This document shows positions 21,610-32,520 of a stretch of DNA of 64,000 bases, piece by piece. The position numbers were made by a program, and so were the translations under genes. The notes under the pieces are model-generated. The model was not told the DNA's origin. It worked only from the letters and a program-made list of their open reading frames with translations, and ran no database searches. The DNA is from Gymnopus androsaceus JB14 (lineage: Eukaryota; Basidiomycota; Agaricomycetes; Agaricales; Omphalotaceae): contig ML769384.1 in assembly GCA_009733575.1 (NCBI GenBank), positions 623,257 through 687,256 on the forward strand. The letters are read 5' to 3'. Position 1 is the stretch's first letter. Each line of letters starts with the position of its first letter.

Positions 21610-21719
21610 CCAGACAGACGCAATGTTACTACGGCTGCATGTATTCCATTGCTGGGAATTAAAAGCCATTACTTAGTACATACTATACTACAAAGTGACA
21701 TTATCATAAACATTTCAAA

Positions 21720-23424
21720 CTATTCTTCGTCGGGGAGAAGGTTAAGATGCTCTCTCATTTTATGGAAACGCCTCTTGGTTCGCTCCAGGTTACCACACTT
21801 TTCATAGTACTCGTGAATCTCTTCCAGTGTAAAGCGGGTCTGAAGAGCAATTTCTTCCAAACCCTGATCGACGACTTGTCCAGCGACAGCGGAGATGGTC
21901 ATCGCAAGCTGCAAAGTGTGATCATCGGGAGGTCCGCTAGAACTGGATGAATTATTAGTCTTGAGAATGGAAAAAGGACTGTAATAACACCTACTTGGTC
22001 TTTGCACGTTTAGCATGCTTAACATCAGAGCCCTCTCCCGAGTCATTTGCCTTCTGTTTCGCCCAAGAAGGTGGCAAATCATTGCCGACTCTGATTCTCC
22101 ATTCGTCTTCCGCATTTCCCGCAGAAGGTATGACAGGAGGAGGAGCCAGGTGAGTATACTAGCAAGGTTCGAAGAGGGAGCAATGGCCTGCCCGGCGCCA
22201 CTTGAACCCACGATAAACTCTGGCATCTGTTGATCATCTTCGGTTTTCGAGGGACGCTTGCGTTTCTTCTTGGGCTTTTCATCCGCTTGGCGTACAAAGC
22301 CATATTGCCATTTTTCGCCCGGATTAGGTTTCGCATTCGAGACGATGTTATCGATGATCTTGTCGAGGCGGGTTGCGTTTTTCTTGTAACGTTCTCGCCA
22401 GGATTGCCAGGTATGTCGGGCGACCCATGCGTACTCTGGATGATTACCCTATGGAGAAGAGGTCAGAAAACGAGACAGAGACGAGTATGACAAGGATGAT
22501 TTTACCATTTCGCATAATTGCTGATATAGCTTGTTCCCAGTTCTTCCTCCAGTAGATTTATACGGAATCTTTGCGGCAATCCACTCGCTCAACTTTTGCT
22601 CATCGTCTTCAGTGAAACTGCGTGCGCCTACGAAAAAGGGTTCAACACTTGAGAATGATTGCTTGAAAGACACGCCAACTCACTCTTCGCCGGCTCTTCT
22701 CCCACCAGGATTCTTAAAGACGTGTGGGGTAAAGCTGACCTCCTGCTTCTCAATAGACTTGTCTACCCATTCCAACGACTCGATGTATTTGTGCGGAGTA
22801 AGCTGGTGGTGTTTCACCAGAGCATTGAAAACGCTAGTCTTTGAATCAGCTATGATGACACGAGCGGTCTCTGCAGTCGCGTAGGGATATCCGGCACAGA
22901 ACTAATTGCCAATAAAAGTTCAAATCATCATCGAAGAATAGAACGCGAGGAGACATACCAAAATCTTCTCATATAAAGTCGCTCTAAATTTGAGATTCGC
23001 TATGCTTTCATGGATATGAATGGGCATCGGTGTTCCGCCTTCGAGGAAGATTGGCTTGAGCTGGGAACCTTCGAGTTTACATGCTTCGACATAGGTGAAC
23101 GGTACTACCCATCTATCGGGCTTGAACAGCTGTAAGAGGCCTTGCGATTGTGGAGAGCTCAGTTCAGCTAGGATATAGCCTTTGTCTGGAATATTGTCAT
23201 CGATTTCGCCGCCGAGATCCTAAGTACAGAAGAATAAGTATAGAGTAGACGAGAAGAGAAAAATGGATATGAGATAATTACCCTTATAGATTGGCGTATA
23301 GTATCCTGAACTTCTTGGACGAGCTCAGGCTGAATGTAAAAATGGATTCCTCGAAAGATGCTCTGCAATCATGGTGGTTGTTTCAGCGTGTATTTCCGCG
23401 CGCGAAAAATCAATGATTTACCAT
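21720..23424 (-). CDS. RAP1: Telomere-binding protein Rap1 (BRCT, Myb and RCT domains)
   Basis: Several exons join to a BRCT-Myb-RCT protein. The BRCT part reads IFRGIHFYIQPELVQEVQDT, LGGEID, KGYILAEL, WVVPFTYVEACKLEG; a second BRCT-like region has TARVIIADS and HKYIESLEWVDKSIEK. The Myb domain reads FTEDDEQKLSEWIAAKIPYK, GRTGNKLYQQLCE and TWQSWRERYKKNATRLDKII. A basic linker (KPKKKRKRP) leads to a C-terminal module with ARFTLEEIHEYYEK-type sequence (TRFTLEEIHEYYEKCGNLER) resembling the RCT. Rap1 protects telomeres as part of shelterin-like complexes. The start is inferred: the only usable upstream ATG (23422-23424) sits immediately before a GT donor, so exon 1 would be a single codon spliced to AGC ATC TTT at 23362. 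A stop lies upstream in that frame. Confidence 0.88.
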
Positions 23425-23449
23425 AGGGTTGGGGTTGGGGTTGGGGTTA
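23425..23449 (-). promoter_or_regulatory. Telomere-type repeat abutting the RAP1 start codon
   Basis: On the RAP1 coding strand the sequence is (AACCCC)3 followed by AACCCT, then ATG. The last unit equals the canonical fungal telomere unit (TTAGGG on the other strand); the other three are TTGGGG-type variants. It would be transcribed as the very 5' UTR end or lie in the core promoter. A role as a Rap1/TRF binding site is inference from gene identity. Confidence 0.6.
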
Positions 23450-23463
23450 AGAACTGAAAAGTC

Positions 23464-23473
23464 ACACGCGTGT
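23464..23473. promoter_or_regulatory. ACACGCGTGT palindrome upstream of RAP1
   Basis: A perfect 10-bp palindrome containing ACGCGT lies 15 bp upstream of the telomere-type repeat. It matches the MCB core, which would fit cell-cycle-controlled expression. The hexamer occurs elsewhere in the window also inside genes, so this is weak evidence. Confidence 0.3.
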
Positions 23474-23651
23474 CACATCGGCCACTTGGGCGTTGAGAGC
23501 ATCATGAATTGCCTTGCTCACATTTTCATTTGCCTCTTTGCCTCAATACTAGGGTTCGGAAAATCGCCTTCCGTCCATTGGGATGATGAAAAAAGTAGTA
23601 AAAGCCATAAAGATCATTCATAGAGTATATACAGACCGAGATGTACATAGT

Positions 23652-25619
23652 TCACTCCAAAACCTTTCCAGGATTCATGATTCCATTTGGATCAAACATC
23701 GCCTTTATTCTCTTCATCCATGCAACACTCACTTCATTCTTGGAGTAGTGCAACGCATGTGTCTTCATCGCTCCGATGCCATGTTCAGCGGATACCGAGC
23801 CTCGGTGGGATGCTATTAGTTTAATGAAAGCAATTAGGCTGGGATAAGAAATGAATAGGCACCACTACTTGCCTACAAGTTCATAAATGAATGGTTCTAA
23901 CGCGTCTTGAATCTCTTCCGTGTAGGCGTTGGCTACTACGTTCAAGTGGAGATTACCTGCAGTAACATTGGTAATGAAAAATCATAGAAACACGTACGCG
24001 CTCACCATCGCCGACATGGCCATATCCCATAACTGCCTTTACTTTATCCTCACTTAAAAGACCTTTTGATCGTAGCCGCTCCCGCGTAAGATCAACGCAT
24101 TCTTTAAATGTCGATAAAGGTATGGATATGTCGTATTTGTATGCCTTTCCCTCTTTGGAAACGGCTTCTGTGACGCCTTCTCGGAGAGCCCATATGGAAG
24201 AGAACTGGGCAGGATTTTGTGCCATAACACCGGTGTTTATGAGAGGCTCATCGGCTTCGAGGAGGGATTCGAGCAGAGTATTGAGTTTCTGTCAAAGCAT
24301 GAGCTCGCAGCCGCAATGGGGTTTATGCGGGGAATCACCTCCTCGTCATGCTCTCTCTTCCCTCCACTAGTTTCCACCAACACGAAACATTCGGCACCTT
24401 CGACTTCATCCTCACTTAGAGCCCGGCCCTGGCCGTGCTTGACAGCCAGATCATATGCGGTCCTGTCAATAAACTCGAAGGCAGACAGGATTTCGGAAAG
24501 TTGACGTTTGACTGTTTTGTATAACGGTAGTACGTTTTCAAACCGAGGCAAAGCAAGAATGACATTGTTTGAAGCTTGAGGTGCGGGAGGGGTGAGTATG
24601 GAAACGGCAGTGATAATCCCAAGGGTGCCTTCGGCGCCAATGAAAAGCTGCTTGAGGTCGTAGCCTATCGAATGATAAATGATGCGTAGCGAGAATGGGA
24701 GCAATAAATTCTTACCCGTATTGTCTTTGCGTAAAGTTGTTAGCTGGTCGAGAATCGTTCCATCGGGTAGAACAACTTCAAGGCCGAGAACAGAGCCGTG
24801 GAGAGAACCGTAGCGAAGAAGTCTAAGGCCTCCTGCGTTTGTGGATACATTGCCGCCGATTTGGCAACTGAACAAGGTTTCTCACCGATGCAAGAAGGTG
24901 TGAAAGTGAGTTGCAAGTGGATAAAGAGGATGATTGTAATTGGATGAGCCGATTGCACAGGCGAGAATGGATCGGATACAGTGCACACACCTGCCTTTGG
25001 CACCTAGATCTAGAGGCATAATATGGTTGTGGGGAGCAACATAATCTACAGAAAGAGGTTTCTAGGCTATCCTAGCAACAAAGATCAAGTACATACCTGT
25101 GAGAGATTGTAGAATGCAGCCAGCGTCCGCAACTAGGATGCCTTGAAGACAATCAAACACGATGAGGAAGCGAATAACCGAATAAGCAGTATAATTACCG
25201 GATATGGGATCAAAGGAGCGAACTTGGGTCATGTTTGAGAGGGAGAGAATGACTTCGTCCTTGAGAGGAACGCTACCACCAACCAGACCGGTATTGCCGC
25301 CTTGGGGAACAATGCCGATGCGTCTGTCGTTGCACCATTTGACGATTTCACTGACCTCTTGGGTAGTTTTTGGTCGTAGAACTGTAGTAGACTTTCCGCG
25401 ATACTTTCCCATCCAATCGTTATTGTAAATATCAAGCTCTTCTGGGGGAGTTGAGATGGAAGGAAAAGTAGAAAGAACAGAAGTGGGAGAAGAGAGAATC
25501 TTGGAGAAATGAAGAGCATCGGCATCTGTAGCTGAATTCAGGGGCGGCGCAAGGTATGAATTTTTCCTGCTCAGAACGAGCGAACAACGTCTCGACCAGT
25601 GCCAGAGACGCGATGCCAT
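23652..25619 (-). CDS. D-2-hydroxyglutarate dehydrogenase-type FAD-linked oxidoreductase, mitochondrial
   Basis: Oxidises D-2-hydroxyglutarate (or D-lactate) with FAD and passes electrons onward in mitochondria. The N-terminus ([20 protein letters not shown]) is a basic presequence. The FAD-binding PCMH domain shows [87 protein letters not shown]. The C-terminal oxidase domain has [51 protein letters not shown] with the metal-binding HxxDGNLH region, and [14 protein letters not shown] with the second His, ending [14 protein letters not shown]. This is the Dld2/Dld3/D2HGDH branch. About eight introns. Stop TGA at 23652-23654. Confidence 0.93.
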
Positions 25620-25772
25620 GGAAGAAAAGAAATACGCTAAGATAAGCGCGCACCTGCCATATTGTCAAAAAGTGTGACACATCACATCTCAAGTCTTCCG
25701 GGCTTGCCGTTGCCGCCCACCTAGGTCCAGTTGAAATGAGCTTTTAATTCCTTCTCTTCCTTCCTCACGACT

Positions 25773-28700
25773 ATGTCTCAAATTGAGGCTTACGACGACA
25801 ATTCGAGCGACAACCACGAGGAAGTGCAGTATTTGGAACATCCAGCAGGGATTGTAGAGCAAGTCGAGCCAAAGAAAGAAGAAATCGAGCCAAAGACAGA
25901 AGAAATTCAGGCAGAAACTGCTCCGGCAACAGCAGAACGCTTGTCTGATTCTGTCAGCATCCATAGCAGCTCGCCTCTGCCTCAGGATACCGTTGCATCG
26001 ACTCTAACGCCGCCTTCCCCCACAAGGAGCACTCATACAGAGCAATCTAGTCTCAGCAGAAGAAGATCCGTCACAGATGTAGGTTTACATTACAATCGAT
26101 ATATCTTTTCTAATGTCATGTGCAGCAAAGATCTTCAAGAAGACTTTCTGGCTTCTTTAATAATTTAATCCATCGACGCGACGGGCCTGCTCGTTCTGCC
26201 ATCAGAGAAGAGCTTCCGCCGCCTCCTGCTCAAGTAGAAAAGGACGACCATACGAGACCTTCGTCTCCTTCCAACGCTACTCCTCCTCCAAGGTTACCGG
26301 CTCCAACTTTGCAGGAGCTTGGTCTTTCCTTCTCTGTTCTTACTGCAGACCTTTCACCGTCTCATTTCAGCACGCCGCCTTCTAGTGGCGCTTTTCTTTC
26401 GCCCCATTACCTTTTGCTTTGCCATGCTCAAGGCTTGGATGTATTACCTCTCGTTTCTCCGCCAGAGCCTCAACCCTATGCACTTATACGCCGTGTAAGC
26501 TTCAAAAGCATAGTCGTTATGGAACAACGAGGCGTTTTAGTGGCCATCGCCGGGCGCAGAGACGGCGTGCGTGTCTATGCTCTCGAAGAGATACGAAAGG
26601 CTGTTGAATGGCGAATAGATGTCGAGGTCAGGCGTGAAAGAGAACGCATGCGGAGAGAGCTCGCCAAAAAAGTTGCTACTGGCGTCCTCCTAGATGCCCG
26701 CGACTCTTCAGAAAAGCCTCGCAAGGCGGGCTCATCCACTCCACCTCCCGGTGATTCAAAACGACCTGCTGTTCCCCGCAAAGGCTCACATGGTCACATA
26801 CAACTTCCATCACAAACTACCCCTCCCGCCCCGTTAATACCCCGAACCCCTACAACCCGTCGACCCAAACGCCCTTCTGCACCCGTTCCTGCTCCTTCTC
26901 AGATCCCCGAACCATCGGGCCGACCTCCTCCCTACAGCCCGTCGGAATACGTGCAACCACAACTTCTCCGCCCTCGCACTTCGATGATTTCCTTGGCACC
27001 TACTCGATCTCGGTCTAGAGGCAACTCTGTCTCCGATGTTCTTAGCGTTCCGCCTCTTTCCCGCCTCGCTACAGAGGCTGAACGATCCCGAGATCCTGAT
27101 GCAAAGGATTGGGTCGAGTCTAGTGATGATGAAGCTATCAATGTTGTAGCTGCTGGCTCCAGTGGTAGCCAAGCCCTGGATGAAAGGACCAGTGCCACTT
27201 CACCCTCCAGACATCATACTAGCTTCAGCCAATCTACTGCCAGCGCACACACTCCTTCCCCTTCTCAGCATCACAGGCACACTCCTTCCATTACTCGTCG
27301 CAACAGACCCGCTAACTTAGACCTCTCTTTGGCTCGTACTAACAGCGCAGTACCTCAGCCAGAACCCTCACCTGCACCTACACTTATGACTCTTCGGCAG
27401 GCGTTGGCCCACCCACCACCAACCTTGCGAGACGACAGAACCCCGGAACCTGACACTCCACTCGGAGATGCAGATGTAGATGACGATGATGAAGAAGGAG
27501 GTAGCAACTCCATCAGTCTGTCTCAAGCACTCTTGGAGAGTCGGTTACCAGACTTGCCTCCGCCAGGTACGAGAAGACCTCAAGTACCTATTCTCATCTC
27601 TTCCAACACCGTCGCATCGCCGGATGATGAGCCTTCCAGTCCCCGTCACTCTGTTTCCCAGACAAGTGATATTGGTTCCTCAGAGACTCACGCCTCAACA
27701 CGGAATAGGCGTCGAAGATGGTCATTGATGCTTACACAGTCGTTGAGCAGTTCGCATGACTTTAGCTCACCGCCGCAATCAGCGGCCCCCTCTTTGTCGC
27801 GCGACCAAACGCTTACTAGGTCCAGTAATAGATCTAGCAGGTCGCATTCCCAAACTCGGACCATTACACCGCGAAGACCCAGTTCTGCTAGCAACGAGCG
27901 TACACCCACTTCTAGTGCTACCCTCGTTCCTCCTCTTCCTGCTGACGCTCCGTTGATTGCGTCTACATCTGCGGCGTCCGTGACCTCTGCTTCGTCATCC
28001 CGCTCGAGGTTCCTCCCTAGGATAATCAGTAATGCGTTTCACAACATGAGGTCGGACAATGAGCGGCCCTCAACTAGCGGTGGCTTGGATTCAGACACGA
28101 AAAAGCACAACGGTACTCCTATACTTGCACATGCGCCCCCGCCCAAGCTTGAGTATGTCAAGTTGCCCGGGACCAAGGGATCTTTAATGATCAAGGCTGT
28201 AGAGACAGCCAAGAAAAGGTAAATTATCGTCTATATAACTTGACCTGGACTTACCCATTTCCTCACTAGTTTTCTAGCCATCCTATGCGGGGAAAACGGA
28301 GAAAAAGTCGAGCTTTTCGCTGGAACCTATAGAACAGCACTAGGCCTTTCAAGAACATTCATCCTGCCAGATTCACCTCGATCGCTTGAATTGCAACTTC
28401 AAGGGGACGATCTTGTTGAAGTGTTCCTGGTGTTTTCACAGAATGTCTTTGGCTTGGAGCCTGCGACGGTTCGTGTTCGTGAGGTTCGGATTGGCCGTGC
28501 GGAACGTCGCGCTGCACGCAGGCGTGCTCGCGAACTACGTACCGGTGATCCAGCTGCACCGAATAATGATTCAGAGCCCGCTCTTGCTGGAGCGGCCGAG
28601 GAAGAAAATACTAACGTCAATGTCAGTATCGGAGTGTCTGTATCTGTTGGTTCGACAGTCGTTGCGAACGGGACAGGTCCTCAAGGACCACAAACTCCGC

Positions 28701-30027
28701 AATACGTTGCGAATGAGCATCCGCACGAGAGGAGTGTTCCTTCGACTCCTGGTCCAAATGCGCTCGATCCAGTCGCAGAAGGAACTGCAGAAGGGGCAGC
28801 TACTCCCGCTGAAGCTGGACCTTCTACAGGCTCTGTCGCAGCTGAAGAACTGATTGCTCTTGCAACTGCGCGCATGGGTCCTTACACTACATTCCAGCAG
28901 CTGTCATTTGCACCTCGATTCCCGTTAGCCTCCATTGCGGACGAGTATGTGATTCCTCCGACGTACCGTGATTTCCTGGGATATCGTGAAGAGTATGAGC
29001 CTGCAGAACGTGGTGACAGCGTCGACTTGTCTCAAATCAACTTTTCTCCGCCTGGGCTTCCGGTTCCGACGCCGAGTGCGCCTACAAAGTGGTTCTATCG
29101 GGATCCCAAGGGCGTTGTACATGGTATGTTCTTTACTTATTCGTTCCGTCTGCGTGCATGTCTGATTTGGCGTTAGGGCCATGGAAACCATCGCTCATGC
29201 AGGCGTGGTATAAGGATGGGCTATTACCTCCCGACCTCCCTGTTCGGAAAGAGGAGGATACAGAGTACATCCTACTCAAAGACCTTAGATTACAAAGTGT
29301 GGACCCCACTCATCCATTTAGACCGCCACCAGCGCCGTCCACGTCCTCTTCCAACATCTTCCAACCTTCAGATAAACCGCTGCTGAAACCCATCTCCCTA
29401 TTGGCCCAACCGAAACACTTTGGTCCTCCTGCATTGTTCTACTCGTCCCGCGGTGGACACAGTACTGCGATTGTCGATGCCCGTGGACGTTCCGTGCTCA
29501 AAGGACGGTTTATGTGGAGTGAGGACGACCGCACCGACGACGACACTAAATCCGCCTTGCTCTTGGGCCGAATGGGTGATGTCAAGCGGATAGAAGCCGT
29601 CGACACCAAGGACCGTTCTGTCCTCATTGCCATGCGTCAAGGTGGTGTCGAGGCTGTCGATTTGGGTGATGCTCTTCTGAAACCCGCTGACGAATCTCGT
29701 ACGAGTTTTCCCCAGTTTAACCCTACGGTGTCGAATATGAACCGGCGAGCACCCTTTGTGTGGAGAATTGGAACTCCTGTTGCGGCATCTGCTACTTCAG
29801 CGACTGCCACCGTCCTCTCGCGACCAAAAGGCAACCATATACCTAAACCCAAACTCAGCGCGGGACTTGGTGCCAAGTCGCCTGGCAACCGGACGGAATT
29901 CACTGCTGGAGACTCGGAACCGGAATTTCTTGATGAAGTTCTCTTTCTTGGACGAAAGGACGATGAAATCTATATATGCGAAAGAAACTCAGGATCTTTT
30001 AGGATACTCCGGCTGTGTCCTTCATAA
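25773..30027 (+). CDS. Large protein with a split CNH-like domain and a C-terminal GYF domain
   Basis: Exons 25773-26078, 26126-28218, 28270-29123 and 29177-30027 give 1367 residues. Acidic/Ser-rich N-terminus; then a CNH (citron homology)-like half from LSFSVLTADLSPSHF to RVYALEEIRKAVEW (about residues 170-290). A ~500-residue Ser/Pro-rich disordered insert follows. The second CNH-like half (FLAILCGENGEKVELFAGTY to VREVRIGRAERRAARRRAREL) is in exon 3. A GYF domain comes next: KWFYRDPKGVVHGPWKPSLM with WYKDGLLPPDLPV, the proline-rich-peptide-binding fold. The C-terminal ~250 residues are unassigned. CNH domains bind small GTPases or serve membrane trafficking, so an adaptor role is inferred. 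The divergent neighbour is the D2HGDH gene, 153 bp between starts. Confidence 0.82.
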
Positions 30028-30585
30028 TTTTTTCCCCTTTCCTACTGCTGCTCCATACAATACAGGGTTTTCATTTTTCATTGTTCTATAGTGCATATTT
30101 ACGCCAAGTATTATATAAATAATTGAGTATTGGGCTTTAGTAGGACCTTCCTTCCATTGTTGTATATACGATATGAACGCAGTTGGCGCATCGCTACATT
30201 TATTTCAACTCTAAATCATCCTGTTTTCGTCTCCGGTAGAAATGCTCGACTTCTTCCAAACTATATCACCATTCTACATCCCAAAGTTTGCCCAAACATC
30301 CAACGCCTCGTCGCCACAGTCAATACCTTTTCAAAGCAAAAAGAATTGTTGTCTTTGATGACTAGTGACTACTCGTCGAGAGGTGCCCAAGTCAGTCGAC
30401 CGGAGAACGAACCCCTCCAATTTCTCCAACTCTTTGTCAGATTCGGTGCCGCTGTCTTGACTCTTGAGCACAGTAATAATAAAATTTGTTATTAAAAAGC
30501 CAAAGGGAGAGCGTTCAAGGACCTCATTGACTGTGAGCTCTTCAAGAGGATCCAAGCTGCACTAAATCGTTGAGCGTAAGGCCCA
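30028..30585. other. 3' flank of the CNH/GYF gene and tail of the F-box gene
   Basis: The first ~200 bases are AT-rich 3' UTR. From about 30260 the minus strand keeps F-box/LRR-tail-like reading frames that change frame, so the true end of the F-box gene may be inside this stretch. No other feature was seen. Confidence 0.4.
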
Positions 30586-31543
30586 TCAAAGATGTGATAG
30601 TACAACGACATCTCCTTCCTTGAAGATTTGGATTGGAAAGCGACATTTCGGTCGGGTAAATCCGGTGCGTGTTCTTAGAGATAACGACCTTAAGGACGGC
30701 ACTGTGAGATGTACGAAAATATCGGTGAGGAAGACGCCTTCGCGATTGGACGCTGAGACCCACAAGGTCAAAGACGTGAGGAGTTGGAAGATCGGTGGTT
30801 CCATAATGCCCAATTGTACAAATCGATTTCACTCCGGCTCTTTGCTAAGATCTTCCAGGCTTAGCGGAATGTGCAGAAATTGTTCGGTATCAGCAACACA
30901 GACTGTGAGGGATTGGAGCTGCACCAGCGATCCAATGTTCAACGAGGTTAATTGAGGAAGACATGTCCCAAAATATGACATATTGGTGATGGATGGAATG
31001 ACCAACTCTTGCAATAGAGAAAAGCTCAGCATGCGGTTTGCAAAAGTTGAAGATCCAGTGTCGAAATACTTGTCCAAGTGAACGATCTCCATCTAGAGGC
31101 TGCTGGAATCAGGGTGGATAAGAGATTAACCCGTTGGCTAGGGCGTCCATAGACTCTAAAAGTGATATCTAAGAAGTTGCATAGAGCTTTAGCTTGCTCC
31201 ATTTGGATTCCATGGATGATGAGCGTAACAGCGTTCGCCAGTAGTGAAAAACTGCGTTAAGCGAAAGGCTTGGAAGATTCCGGATTGAGGGAGCCGAATA
31301 TTCTGAGAATTCCCCAGCGTGCACAAAGATATTATGCGTACCACAGGTATACCCTAGAATGAGCAAAATAACTTCATCCGGCAACGTCCGAATGGGAGTG
31401 CGCATCGACGAGATGATGGAACTCGCTGTGTGGAAATGTTGTACTCTGTCGTTTATTGAGGTGCGCATCATCTCACCCGCAAGAGGTAAGGCCTCGAGAT
31501 ACTTAGTCGATGCTATCGTTGTAGAGCGTAAAGAGGGTATCAT
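30586..31543 (-). CDS. F-box/leucine-rich-repeat-like gene, possibly degenerate
   Basis: The first exon (from ATG 31543) has SSMRTPIRTLPDEVILLIL, an F-box in the usual position near residue 50 for Agaricomycete F-box proteins, followed by WRTLLRSSSMESKW. Downstream frames read as leucine-rich pieces: LLQELVIPSITNMSY and LPQLTSLNIGSLVQLQSLTV (30829-31092), then LTSLTLWVSASNREGVFLTD with VPSLRSLSLRTRTGF (30586-30813). The blocks are in different frames. At least one junction (31080-31180) has no good consensus intron, and the second junction shows a stop. F-box proteins select substrates for SCF ubiquitin ligases. This large family decays often, so a pseudogene is a real option. Confidence 0.5.
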
Positions 31544-32520
31544 GGCGCTCCTGGAATGTGGCTGGATTAAATCTGTAAGCTCTTACAGCGTTTTTGAGCT
31601 CTCGAAGTAGTGCTTGGATATCCGGAAGGGAAGAGAGCTGAGATACGGACAAGTGAAAAGAACTATAGTCACACCGTCAGGAAAGAGAAAATTGTGGTTG
31701 GTTCTACTTTTAGGCTATAAATAAACGCTTGGATATCAGGAAGGAGAGAAACTCAGAAAAAACTGAGAGACGGACTAAGATAAAAAGGTTCGAAGTTGTT
31801 GGTGATCGTCTTACTCTTTACCACTTGCCGCCGAAACGCCATGAACACAGAGGTAAAGCTTACTTTTAACTGGTGCTGTTATATTCTGACAGTCTTGCGT
31901 AGAATCGAGAAACGAAAAATACTACTAAAGATACTACAGACCACAAATCCAAGCGTAAATTGAAGCCCGAGGTAAGTAGCCTAGTACGAGAAGTCTTCTT
32001 TGGATATCTCTCAGTCTTCTTGAACAGATTCCAAGGTGCTGTATTTGTCAATCGAGCGAAGATGTTGGCTTTCCGTCCTACGATCCCTCTCATGAAGGAC
32101 TGGTAGGTTGCAACCCCCTTCGATATTCACGGTGATGCCGAACCTCGCTTGTTTCAGATTTGCTTCTATTGCGTAGGAGCGCAGATAGCTGTCCAAGCAT
32201 CTAAAAGAAGGCATCACCTGTGAGTTGTTGATTTTAATGCATTTGAATGCGCATATTGAAAGTTACGATATAGAACTTAGTATCCGCACTCTAAAGGAAG
32301 ATACACTGCCTACTAGTAGTTTATCTGGAACGATACGTTTTTGTAATTCACAATTAGCAAGCTTTCCTCATCATGCATTCTTTGTCTCGTTTTTCAATCA
32401 TTGCCGCGGTGCATTGTCGTACGCCCCTAAAAGGCGTCCACATTACTCTCTTACGTCCCAAGGCGTCATTTCTTTCTGAAATCATCCAACTCTAAATCAT
32501 CCAACAAAATCTACTGCTAA
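31544..32520. other. Gene-poor interval of about 1 kb
   Basis: No supported gene. A short segment (TTGGATATCCGGAAGG, about 31615) is repeated imperfectly as TTGGATATCAGGAAGG at about 31730, each followed by an AGAGA/GACGGAC-type tail, so a ~40-bp tandem-like duplication is present. Minus-strand frames at 31866-32093 and 32011-32217 overlap each other and have no recognisable features. The end overlaps the 3' UTR of the acyl-CoA synthetase gene. Confidence 0.4.

Noticed and set aside
21747..22673. Several plus-strand frames
   Set aside because: Antisense to RAP1 exons, which splice cleanly into BRCT-Myb-RCT.
23425..23449. Telomere-like repeat taken as a sign of a subtelomere or chromosome end
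   Set aside because: Only about four units, with variants, and conserved housekeeping genes lie on both sides for tens of kilobases.
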